Source: Bacteroidia bacterium
Lineage (GTDB): Bacteria; Bacteroidota; Bacteroidia; Bacteroidales; UBA932
Direction of reading: 5' to 3'
Assembly: GCA_021153285.1 (NCBI GenBank)
Contig: JAGKTT010000040.1
Span: forward strand, 1 to 35,992
Length of the DNA stretch: 35,992 nt
In this document: one piece after another, positions 25,300 through 32,273 of the stretch
Layout of the letters: each line of letters starts with the position of its first letter
How positions within the stretch are numbered: the first letter of the stretch is position 1
Program-made: the position numbers and the translations under genes
Notes under the pieces: model-generated
The model's input: the letters and a program-made list of their open reading frames with translations, nothing else
Told to the model about the DNA's origin: nothing
Databases searched by the model: none

Positions 25300-26382
25300 A
25301 TGAAACGCATTATAGCTTTGTTCGCTGCTTTGGCTTTCGGAGCCTTCTTTGCAGCAGAATCAGATGCCTGTACAGGCATCTCACTTGTATCCGGTAACGG
25401 CGGTCACGTTGTGGCACGTACTGTCGAATGGGCTGCCACCCCTATGCAGTGTGGTTATGTAGTAGCACCACGAGGACACGGCCATCAGTCATATACCCCT
25501 GATGGAGAGAATGGGCTTAAATATAAATCGATTTATGGCTATGTCGGTATATACACGGAATACGAGCCTTTCGTCGTGGAAGGTGTAAATGAGGCAGGTC
25601 TTGCTGCCGGACTTTTCTTCTTTCCGGGCTACGGAGAATATGCTCCCTATGTTCCGGCTAATAATGCCAAGACTCTCTGTGATATGCAGTTCGTTTCCTG
25701 GGTCTTGTCTCAGTTCTCCACAATAGATCAGCTGAAAGATGCATTAGATGAAATCGATCTCGTAACCTTGAATAACAAGATTGGCGCAGTACACTGGAGA
25801 ATAGCAGAACCGAACGGCCATATGGTCGTACTCGAGATCGTAGGTGGAGTTCCGCATTTCTATGAGAATACTCTCGGAGTACTTACCAATGCTCCGGGCT
25901 TCCAATGGCATATGACAAATCTCAATAATTATGTCAATCTTCAGCCTGGATCGGCACCTGACAATACCATTGCCAAAGGCATAACATTGAAGGCCCTTGG
26001 CCACGGAAGCGGTATGCTCGGTCTTCCGGGAGATTTTACCTCACCTTCAAGATTTGTGAGGGCTGCATTCTATCAGACAACAGCTCCTGTATGGAGTACC
26101 GGTTTCGAAACCGTCGTGCAGGCCTTCCATATATTGAATAATTTTGACATCCCTATCGGAAGCCAGCACGTGAGATCCGAGATACCGAAAGGCCTTCCGA
26201 GCGCTACACAGTTTACTTCAGCGACTGATCAGGCTGCGATGAAATTCTATTACAGGACAGCCTGGAACAGCAACATCCGCTGCATTGAGCTGATGAATAT
26301 TGACTTCAGCAGAATCAAATATCAGTCTCATCCTCTTGATCAGGTTCAGCAGCAGCCTATAGAGATCGTGAAAGTGAAATGA
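25300..26382 (+). CDS. Exported linear amide C-N hydrolase, choloylglycine hydrolase / penicillin acylase family
   Basis: A 360-residue Ntn hydrolase. A signal peptide (about 1-23, MKRIIALFAALAFGAFFAAE then SDA) ends just before Cys24, which would be the N-terminal nucleophile after cleavage (CTGISL). Other likely active-site residues are Arg40 in ARTVEW, Asn97 in GVNEAGLAAG, Asn197 in LTNAPGF and Arg251 in SPSRFVRAAF. The position that is Asp in classical bile salt hydrolases (R-x-x-D-W) is Glu43 here, as I recall for a subgroup starting CTGI. It would act in the periplasm or outside. Substrate could be conjugated bile acids, N-acyl amino acids or acyl-homoserine lactones; the sequence does not decide. 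No clear TAnnTTTG box; TATAAT occurs at 25263-25268. Confidence 0.85.
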   Translation: MKRIIALFAALAFGAFFAAESDACTGISLVSGNGGHVVARTVEWAATPMQCGYVVAPRGHGHQSYTPDGENGLKYKSIYGYVGIYTEYEPFVVEGVNEAGLAAGLFFFPGYGEYAPYVPANNAKTLCDMQFVSWVLSQFSTIDQLKDALDEIDLVTLNNKIGAVHWRIAEPNGHMVVLEIVGGVPHFYENTLGVLTNAPGFQWHMTNLNNYVNLQPGSAPDNTIAKGITLKALGHGSGMLGLPGDFTSPSRFVRAAFYQTTAPVWSTGFETVVQAFHILNNFDIPIGSQHVRSEIPKGLPSATQFTSATDQAAMKFYYRTAWNSNIRCIELMNIDFSRIKYQSHPLDQVQQQPIEIVKVK

Positions 26383-26454
26383 CACTTTCGTCCTCGGGCA
26401 GTGGTCAGGCCAACCAAACGCTGAGGCTCATCATATTTCACCTTTTTTGCAGTA

Positions 26455-26484
26455 GCCGGATCCGGTCATCAGACCGTTTCCGGC
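26455..26484 (+). terminator. Hairpin with T-rich tail after the amide hydrolase
   Basis: GCCGGA (26455-26460) pairs with TCCGGC (26479-26484), and inside it GGTC pairs with GACC. The plus strand continues into a T-rich stretch. It overlaps the 3' end of the small minus-strand ORF. Confidence 0.55.
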
Positions 26485-26594
26485 GATGTCTTTTCTTTAT
26501 TTTCTCTGATGATCCCGTTGTTGGTGTCACCTCCTGTAAGATAGCTCAGAACCTCTACTGAAAGACATACGAAAATCAAAATAGCGAACCACAT
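26469..26594 (-). CDS. Putative 41-residue membrane protein
   Basis: The minus strand reads MWFAILIFVCLSVEVLSYLT, then a polar, charged tail (GGDTNNGIIRENKEKTSPETV) and TGA. Residues 2-19 would form one membrane helix. Support comes from a full -7 box (TATCTTTG) about 27 bases upstream of the ATG, the sharp hydrophobic-then-charged pattern, and its fit into a gap of about 300 bases with no other gene. I do not recognise a family. It may be an independent small protein or a chance frame; conservation in relatives would decide. Confidence 0.45.
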   Translation of the reverse strand: MWFAILIFVCLSVEVLSYLTGGDTNNGIIRENKEKTSPETV

Positions 26595-26620
26595 ATTACT
26601 TCTGTTTTAAGTTTATGTGG

Positions 26621-26628
26621 CAAAGATA
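26621..26628 (-). promoter_or_regulatory. Predicted -7 box in front of the small membrane ORF
   Basis: TATCTTTG on the minus strand fits TAnnTTTG and would start a transcript with a leader of about 20 bases. It directly follows a hairpin (26630-26664) that lies after the PAS gene. Confidence 0.4.
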
Positions 26629-26629
26629 T

Positions 26630-26664
26630 ATCCCCGATGTGCCAAGCTGCGGTACATCGGGGAT
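26630..26664 (-). terminator. Hairpin after the PAS-domain gene
   Basis: ATCCCCGATGT (26630-26640) pairs perfectly with ACATCGGGGAT (26654-26664) around a 13-base loop. It lies 26 bases after the PAS stop codon. On the minus strand it is followed by ATATCTTTG, a poor T tract, so termination may be partial and the -7 box of the next ORF abuts it. Confidence 0.6.
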
Positions 26665-26690
26665 AATTGTTCCTAACTCTCACGAAATAG

Positions 26691-27020
26691 CTATCTCACG
26701 TAATGAGGCATATCCTCCGGGATAACCATTGAGATCTCCACAAGACCGGCAACCTCACCATCCTCCTTCCAGGCAGTCTGGTATATCATTTTCTTCAGAC
26801 CGTTCTTCTGGATGGTGTACGCGTTGCTTCCTCCCGTAGCGAGAAGATCAGCGATTATGGCACGCGAGCGCTCATTATGACAAGGGATAAGGCTCTTGCC
26901 GATAAGATTTCCATTCGAGGCAAATGTTTCCTTTGCCTTGTCGTTCATATAAATTATCACGCCCTCCTTGTCACATACGGTGACGGCGCAGTTCATTTCT
27001 TTTGTCCAATCCGGTATCAT
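26691..27020 (-). CDS. Small PAS-domain protein
   Basis: A protein of about 109 residues from the ATG at 27020 (MIPDWTKEMNCAVTVCDKEG). The frame is open further, with an ATG at 27095 and a GTG at 27110, so 14-30 extra codons are possible. One PAS fold covers almost the whole chain: NCAVTVCDKEGVIIYMNDKA, then GKSLIPCHNERSRAIIADLL, and MIYQTAWKEDGEVAGLVEIS at the end. No kinase, DNA-binding or other output domain follows, so it may act as a ligand or redox sensor that binds a partner. It is the last gene of the glycosylase-peptidase-NYN operon. Confidence 0.75.
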   Translation of the reverse strand: MIPDWTKEMNCAVTVCDKEGVIIYMNDKAKETFASNGNLIGKSLIPCHNERSRAIIADLLATGGSNAYTIQKNGLKKMIYQTAWKEDGEVAGLVEISMVIPEDMPHYVR

Positions 27021-27117
27021 AGTCCTGTCTTTTTCATTAGCATTATGATCGCACTCAGCATTCTTCGGAAATGTTTCGCAGTATCTTCTTTCCATCTGCC
27101 TGCTGGCCACTTTTTCT

Positions 27118-27729
27118 TCAATTCTGAATTGTGACTTTTTTCAGCAGGTCAGGCTCTTTGCCGCTCTGTTTCATTATATCGATATGCGTGCAGGCCTCCT
27201 CGCTTAAGAATCGGGATGTGGAACCTGTATTGGCCGGATCCCAGGTCAGAAGGATTGTGTGGGTCTTGAGGGCCTTTAGTTTCCTGGCAAGCATCTCGTG
27301 GTCAGCGTCACCGCTGATCAGTACAACATAGTCGAACTCCCTGTATAGAGTCAGTTCATAAGTGTCCAGGGCGAACCAGGTGTCGATTCCTTTTTCGATT
27401 ATTCCGCCAGCAGGATTTGGACGCAGATGCTTGTAGTGGAAGATGATGTCATTCTCGATAAGGGTATCTTCAAACAATCGTTCTTCCATAAGTAGATTCC
27501 TGTTGTCTGCATCATTTGCGCGGAAACGTCCTCTGTAGTAATGTGCTTCTGTGATATACAGCAGCTTACGGTCGATTCCGAACTGCCTGCCTATCATCTC
27601 CGGTATATACTGGAAAAGTCCCTTTACATTGACTTTGCCAAGATTCTTTTTTGCCAGTCCTTCATCGATCTTTGCGAAATATCCGCCATCGATGAATACT
27701 CCGATTGAAAGATTTGCCTCGTGTGCCAT
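27118..27729 (-). CDS. NYN-domain (LabA/DUF88-like) putative ribonuclease
   Basis: A 203-residue protein with the PIN-like NYN fold. The acidic residues expected at the metal site are seen: Asp14 in IGVFIDGGYF, Asp116 in KGIDTWFALD with Asp122, and Asp141/Asp143 in LISGDADHEML. Enzymes of this fold cut RNA, but many LabA-type members have no proven substrate. It follows the peptidase gene by four bases, so they are co-transcribed. RNA processing or decay is a reasonable guess; the link with a secreted peptidase is unexplained. Confidence 0.85.
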   Translation of the reverse strand: MAHEANLSIGVFIDGGYFAKIDEGLAKKNLGKVNVKGLFQYIPEMIGRQFGIDRKLLYITEAHYYRGRFRANDADNRNLLMEERLFEDTLIENDIIFHYKHLRPNPAGGIIEKGIDTWFALDTYELTLYREFDYVVLISGDADHEMLARKLKALKTHTILLTWDPANTGSTSRFLSEEACTHIDIMKQSGKEPDLLKKVTIQN

Positions 27730-27733
27730 ACTC

Positions 27734-29845
27734 TTATTCTGTAAATGTCATTTCGTTCAACAGGTAACCTGCTCCTCCGATCTTCTCTATGGTGAAAAGT
27801 ACGTAGCGTACATCCAGGGCAATGTTTCTGCATATCTCCGGGTCGAAGACAATATCGCTCATTGTGCCTTCCCATACACGGTCGAAATTAAGACCGATAA
27901 GATCTCCGTCTGCATTGATCACAGGGCTGCCGGAATTACCTCCTGTGGTGTGATTGGTGGCTATGAAACATACCGGAACCTCGCCTGAGGCATCAGCCCA
28001 GCGGCCGTAGTCCTTGGTGGCATAGATATCGCGGAGACGTTGAGGGATATTGTAGTCGAAAATGTCAGGATTATCCTTTTCCATAATTCCCTTGATGGTC
28101 GATGAAGGGAGGTAATATGTGCCGTCTGCAGGGGTGTATCCCTTGATATGTCCGTATGCTACACGGAGGGTGAGATTGGCATCAGGATAGAATGCCTTAG
28201 GTACTCTCCGGGTACGGCAATAGACCATCTGTCCTCTCATATAGTCTCGATATGCGAGCTGGAGATCCTGATTCAGACGAGTGGTAACTGGCTGGATTTC
28301 ATATGTATACCATTTCAGGAATTCGTTGAAGAATTCTACAGCTGGATCTGCCATCACCATTGCCTTATCTTCATCTTTGAGCGCATTCACCTTAGCCGGA
28401 TCTACGAATATGGAGTTTGTGAATATATCTTCGGCCCAGGTCTCGATAGAACCATATGATGCAAGTTTCTCCTTATAATATATAGGCTTGAAGTCTGCAG
28501 GTACATTCTTCTCATATTCGTTCATAACGGCGATGAATGATTCCTTGTCGATAGGGAGATACCAGTCTTTGTAGAAGGTCTCGGCAAGTTCTGTCGCCTT
28601 TGCCTTGTCAAAGCCGTCCTCTCTGAAAAGCCTTGCGGTACTCATAGCGAAATTGGCTACTTCTATAGTGCGGACTGTTTCAGAATAATAGTCTGTTGCA
28701 AACTGATAAGGCTCAAGTTCTGCATAGATTGATTCGATCTTGGAAATGACCCCGTCGAATTCTCTGCCTTCCGCCCATTTGGCGAAAGCCTTTTCGAACT
28801 CCTTCTTTGTCTGCACGGTCTTCATCTTCTTGATTCCCTTGACCTCTCCCTGCCATTTCTTCCAGGCATTTGATACGTTTGCGTTCTTAGAAGAATACTG
28901 GATGCGGACCTTCTGGCTTTCAGCCTGATGCTTGTTCATAATGTCCAGTCTGAGGGTTCTGAGGTGTATCTTATGAGGATCTCCGATTTCTTCGATATAT
29001 CGTACACCCTCAGAATGAATATATTCCTGAGTACGGCCCGGGAAACCGTAGATGAAGGTGAAATCTCCTTCCTGCACGCCCTTGGTCGAAATATGGAAAT
29101 ATTTCTTCGGACGATAAGGGACATTATCCATTGAATATGGGGCAGGATTGTTATCCTTGTCAGCGTAAATACGGAACATAGAGAAGTCGCCGGTATGGCG
29201 CGGCCACATCCAGTTGTCGGTGTCGCCTCCGAATTTACCGATAGATGAAGGCGGTGCTCCCACCAGACGAACATCGGCATATTCACGATAGAGGAAAAGG
29301 AAATACTGATTGCCGTAGTACAGGGCTTCAACGGTGGCTCTAAGACCTTTGCCTTCCTTTACAGCTTCGTCGATAAGCGCCTGGCTGTTCTTTTTGACCA
29401 GTTCGACCCTTTGTTCTTCTGTCATATCCGGAGTGTATCCCTTCAATACCTGAGCGGTGACGTCATCCATTCTTTCCAGAAAACTTACTGTCAAGCCTTT
29501 GTTAGGCAGTTCCTCCGAGCGGTTCATTGCCCAGAAACCGTCTTTCAGGTAGTCGTGTTCTACACTGCTATGCTGCTGGATCTGGCCATAGCCGCAGTGA
29601 TGATTGGTCAGAAGGAGTCCTTCCGGAGAAATAAGTTCACCTGTGCAGCCACGTCCGAAAAGCACTACTGCATCCTTTAGTGATGCCTGGTTGATACTGT
29701 AGATGTCTTCAGCTTCGAGTCTGAATCCTTTTTCCTGCATATCGGCTATGCGCTGTGAAATCAGAGACGGCAGCCACATTCCTTCGTCAGCGCGAGTCGT
29801 CATCGCAGTCATCAGGGTGATAACGAAAATCAAGGTTTTTCTCAT
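27734..29845 (-). CDS. S46 family dipeptidyl-peptidase, DPP11-like (Asp/Glu-specific)
   Basis: A 703-residue exported serine peptidase. A signal peptide (about 1-19) is followed by EGMWLPSLI. The catalytic triad is His83 in LTNHHCGYG, Asp220 in RHTGDFSMF and Ser638 in TGGNSGSPV; FGGDTDNWMWPRHTGD is an S46 hallmark. The residue 18 positions after the catalytic Ser is Arg656 (GLNFDRVWEG). In Porphyromonas DPP11 an Arg at this place sets preference for Asp or Glu, while DPP7 has Gly. It would trim acidic dipeptides from peptides in the periplasm for amino-acid fermentation. Its ATG overlaps the glycosylase stop by four bases. Confidence 0.93.
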   Translation of the reverse strand: MRKTLIFVITLMTAMTTRADEGMWLPSLISQRIADMQEKGFRLEAEDIYSINQASLKDAVVLFGRGCTGELISPEGLLLTNHHCGYGQIQQHSSVEHDYLKDGFWAMNRSEELPNKGLTVSFLERMDDVTAQVLKGYTPDMTEEQRVELVKKNSQALIDEAVKEGKGLRATVEALYYGNQYFLFLYREYADVRLVGAPPSSIGKFGGDTDNWMWPRHTGDFSMFRIYADKDNNPAPYSMDNVPYRPKKYFHISTKGVQEGDFTFIYGFPGRTQEYIHSEGVRYIEEIGDPHKIHLRTLRLDIMNKHQAESQKVRIQYSSKNANVSNAWKKWQGEVKGIKKMKTVQTKKEFEKAFAKWAEGREFDGVISKIESIYAELEPYQFATDYYSETVRTIEVANFAMSTARLFREDGFDKAKATELAETFYKDWYLPIDKESFIAVMNEYEKNVPADFKPIYYKEKLASYGSIETWAEDIFTNSIFVDPAKVNALKDEDKAMVMADPAVEFFNEFLKWYTYEIQPVTTRLNQDLQLAYRDYMRGQMVYCRTRRVPKAFYPDANLTLRVAYGHIKGYTPADGTYYLPSSTIKGIMEKDNPDIFDYNIPQRLRDIYATKDYGRWADASGEVPVCFIATNHTTGGNSGSPVINADGDLIGLNFDRVWEGTMSDIVFDPEICRNIALDVRYVLFTIEKIGGAGYLLNEMTFTE

Positions 29846-30459
29846 AATATATTCTCTATTTCAAACATTTTTCTGTAAAACTCTGCCTTCTTTTCCAGAG
29901 GGAGAGGGTAGGCTCGTGATGAGGATGGCATCCTCCAGAATCTGATCGATCGTACGGATGACCCGTATTCAAACCTGCACTCGGTCCATTCGCCCACCTG
30001 AGGTTCTTTGCATCCGAACAACTGTACGATCACATCTGTAGCTTTCTGACCGGTGGTTACAACCGCTCCGCATTCAGGAATCTCTTCCAGTAATGCCCGC
30101 AGGTCTGTCGCCTTGACCACTTCCAGGAACTTATCCGATGCATTGTCCTTGAGTCTCCTGACCTCACAGGCAGTGTCATACATTGCGATGCCTTTTTCTG
30201 CCGCAAAACCGGCACATCTATCCCTGTCGAAGGCCTTCAGCTTCTTTCCATCGGCTGTTTCCGCTACGAAATGCTCCTTGTCTCCGAAGAAGATCCATCC
30301 CCAGATTCTCCACATATCGTTTATCCAGTTAGGATAGAAGAATTCCATTGACCAGCGTTTCCTTGCTGGCGGAAAGCTTCCGAGCATAAGGATCCTCGCA
30401 CCTTCAGGAAGGAAGGGCTGCAGCGGATGTTTCTCGATTGGTGCAGTTTCATTAGTCAT
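29842..30459 (-). CDS. Uracil-DNA glycosylase superfamily protein
   Basis: A 205-residue protein of the UDG superfamily, close to the mismatch/hypoxanthine-type branch. ILMLGSFPPARKRWSMEFFY is the water-activating motif region, NWINDMWRIWG follows, AVVTTGQKATDVI is the central strand, and WRMPSSSRAYPLPLEKKAEF corresponds to the C-terminal LPSxSP loop. It would remove deaminated or mispaired bases. The base specificity is not clear from the motifs. It is the first gene of a four-gene operon with the S46 peptidase, NYN and PAS genes. The predicted promoter is so close to the ATG that the mRNA may be nearly leaderless. Confidence 0.82.
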   Translation of the reverse strand: MTNETAPIEKHPLQPFLPEGARILMLGSFPPARKRWSMEFFYPNWINDMWRIWGWIFFGDKEHFVAETADGKKLKAFDRDRCAGFAAEKGIAMYDTACEVRRLKDNASDKFLEVVKATDLRALLEEIPECGAVVTTGQKATDVIVQLFGCKEPQVGEWTECRFEYGSSVRSIRFWRMPSSSRAYPLPLEKKAEFYRKMFEIENIL

Positions 30460-30464
30460 AAATG

Positions 30465-30472
30465 CAAATATA
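30465..30472 (-). promoter_or_regulatory. Predicted -7 box of the glycosylase-peptidase operon
   Basis: TATATTTG on the minus strand lies only five bases before the glycosylase ATG. If used in the normal way, transcription would begin at or next to the start codon. Confidence 0.5.
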
Positions 30473-30539
30473 GCAATTCAATGGCAAAATATTACTGCTT
30501 CTTATTCCAACTTACAGTATTTGCTGAATATAAAAGTGT

Positions 30540-30570
30540 GCAGCCCGTCGAAATCACTTCGACGGGCTGC
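30540..30570 (-). terminator. Hairpin after the YbjQ gene
   Basis: GCAGCCCGTCGAA (30540-30552) pairs perfectly with TTCGACGGGCTGC (30558-30570) around five bases. On the minus strand it is followed by ACACTTTTAT. It is about 95 bases after the ybjQ-like stop codon and before the glycosylase promoter. Confidence 0.7.
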
Positions 30571-30666
30571 TTGTTCAGTTCGTTCAATATTTATGTCTAA
30601 CTAACTTGATTTCGATTCGTTGAGTTGCATATTCCGTGCCAAAGTAGTAAGTCAGACTGTTTTTCT

Positions 30667-30987
30667 CTATCCAAGCTTTACTGCAGTGCCGGATGCGGTC
30701 ACCATAAGCATTCCACCGTTCTGGCCCAGCACTTCATAGTCAATGTCAATGCCTACAACGGCATCTGCACCGCGTTCCCTGGCTCTTTGAGCAAGTTCCT
30801 CCAATGCTTTCTGACGTGCTCCGACCAGCTCGTTCTCATATGATGACGAACGACCACCGATGAGGTTTCTGATGCTTGCTCCGAAGTCCTTGAAAAAATT
30901 GACTCCGCTGATTACTTCTCCGAATACGATTCCCTTGTATTCGATGATTGTCTTTCCTTCGATAGATGGAGTAGTGGTAAGTATCAT
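30667..30987 (-). CDS. YbjQ/UPF0145 family protein
   Basis: A 106-residue protein matching the YbjQ_1 (UPF0145, 'heavy-metal-binding') family. Typical parts are MILTTTPSIEGKTIIEYKGI, GVVFGEV-like text (here GIVFGEVISGVNFFKDFGAS), RNLIGGRSSSYENELVGARQ, and ADAVVGIDIDYEVLG. The family forms ring-like pentamers; the proposed metal binding is weakly supported and the function is uncertain. It follows the histidine kinase gene by 18 bases, so it is likely part of that operon. No cysteine or histidine cluster is seen that would suggest a metal site. Confidence 0.88.
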   Translation of the reverse strand: MILTTTPSIEGKTIIEYKGIVFGEVISGVNFFKDFGASIRNLIGGRSSSYENELVGARQKALEELAQRARERGADAVVGIDIDYEVLGQNGGMLMVTASGTAVKLG

Positions 30988-31005
30988 AATTTTATAATTT
31001 AATGG

Positions 31006-32217
31006 TTATTTGAAAATCAATGTGAATACCGTTTCTTTTTCATCGCTGCCGGTAAGGTTCAATGTGCCGTTGTGCATACGCATTATCTGGCGTGAGAGGC
31101 TGAGGCCTATGCCGGTACCCTCCTGCTTTGTGGTATAGAACGGGATGAATATTTCTTCCCGGCTTTCCTTGCTGATGGGACGGCCGTCATTTGATACATT
31201 TATTATTATATGCTCGGAAAGATTGATTTCAGCCGTGATTTTGATTGTCCTTGCGTCTGCCTGAATGGCATTTTTTACAAGATTGATCATAATCTGTGTA
31301 ATCTGTCCTTCGTCAGCATATAGCAGGACGTCGTCGGATTTCTCTGTATAGGTGCATACTGCTCCTGACATCACAGCCTGTTCCTTTGTCAGATTGATGA
31401 CCCTCTCCACGAGTTCCTTAAGGTAGAATGCTTTCTTGACCGGTGCTGCTACTCTTGTCAGATTCCTGTAGCTTTCTACGAATTTGATAAGTCCTCTGGA
31501 TGACTGAGAAATCGTGTCCAGGCCGCTGCGTACTTCGTCGTTCACGTTTCCGAAATCCAGCAATGTCTCGCTTAGAGATGCGATCGGAGTCACAGTGTTC
31601 ATTATTTCGTGAGTCATTACCCTGATCAGCTTTGACCAGGACTCCTGCTCGTTCTGGGCAATTTCGCTGCTGATGTCGTTGAAGGCAATGACCTTGACTT
31701 CGTTCCTTCCGATCTTTGCTTTGGAAGCAGTGAGGGCGATTGTGATTTTTCCGCTTTCGTTGTAATAGCTCGCTCTTTCTTCCTGTGACCCTTCATTGAC
31801 TGTCTGGAAAGTTGCGAAAAGCGATTCGCTGACTGGCCTGAGCTGGCGGATATGACCGAATGTGGCTATTCCTAGCAGGGCTAGGGCAGTGCTGTTGCAA
31901 TATCCGATCTGTCCGTTTTCTTCGACTACTACGACTCCTGTCCTTACGTGGTCCAGCATAAGTCCGAAATATTTCTCCTGCTCTATGATCTCGTGTCTTT
32001 CCTTGTCGAAGATATTCCTTAGACGATTCAATGTCTTATTGAACTTCCTCCCGAAAACGCGTTTTTCGTCGAATCTGAAATTCAGTTCCTTATCTTCCAG
32101 TGCATCAAGCATATAAGCCACCTTTCGCCTTGTCTTTCCTGATGTGATCAAGGCGGTGATGACAGCGGTCGTGACGACTGATGCTGCGATGGCTGATATT
32201 GCCAGGATATCTGTCAT
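31006..32217 (-). CDS. Membrane sensor histidine kinase (NtrY/AtoS-like), partner of the sigma-54 regulator
   Basis: A 403-residue kinase. One N-terminal membrane helix (about 4-25) is followed by a short coiled stretch, a PAS domain (about 82-185), and the H-box RVMTHEIMNTVTPIASL with His203. The N-box INLVKNAIQA lies near residues 311-320, and the G-box GTGIGLSLSRQIM comes later. There is no large periplasmic sensor, so it probably senses something in the membrane or cytoplasm. The gene lies 56 bases after the response-regulator gene, which is its likely target. Confidence 0.9.
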   Translation of the reverse strand: MTDILAISAIAASVVTTAVITALITSGKTRRKVAYMLDALEDKELNFRFDEKRVFGRKFNKTLNRLRNIFDKERHEIIEQEKYFGLMLDHVRTGVVVVEENGQIGYCNSTALALLGIATFGHIRQLRPVSESLFATFQTVNEGSQEERASYYNESGKITIALTASKAKIGRNEVKVIAFNDISSEIAQNEQESWSKLIRVMTHEIMNTVTPIASLSETLLDFGNVNDEVRSGLDTISQSSRGLIKFVESYRNLTRVAAPVKKAFYLKELVERVINLTKEQAVMSGAVCTYTEKSDDVLLYADEGQITQIMINLVKNAIQADARTIKITAEINLSEHIIINVSNDGRPISKESREEIFIPFYTTKQEGTGIGLSLSRQIMRMHNGTLNLTGSDEKETVFTLIFK

Positions 32218-32273
32218 AGGCGCAAGTTCAATTTGTCATTAATCCGATGATTCTGCGGCTTGCGAAAGCTATC

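Noticed and set aside
29880..29915. GGGAGAGGG text like the repeat at the right window edge
   Set aside because: It lies within the glycosylase coding sequence and encodes the conserved C-terminal region; no inverted partner is close by.
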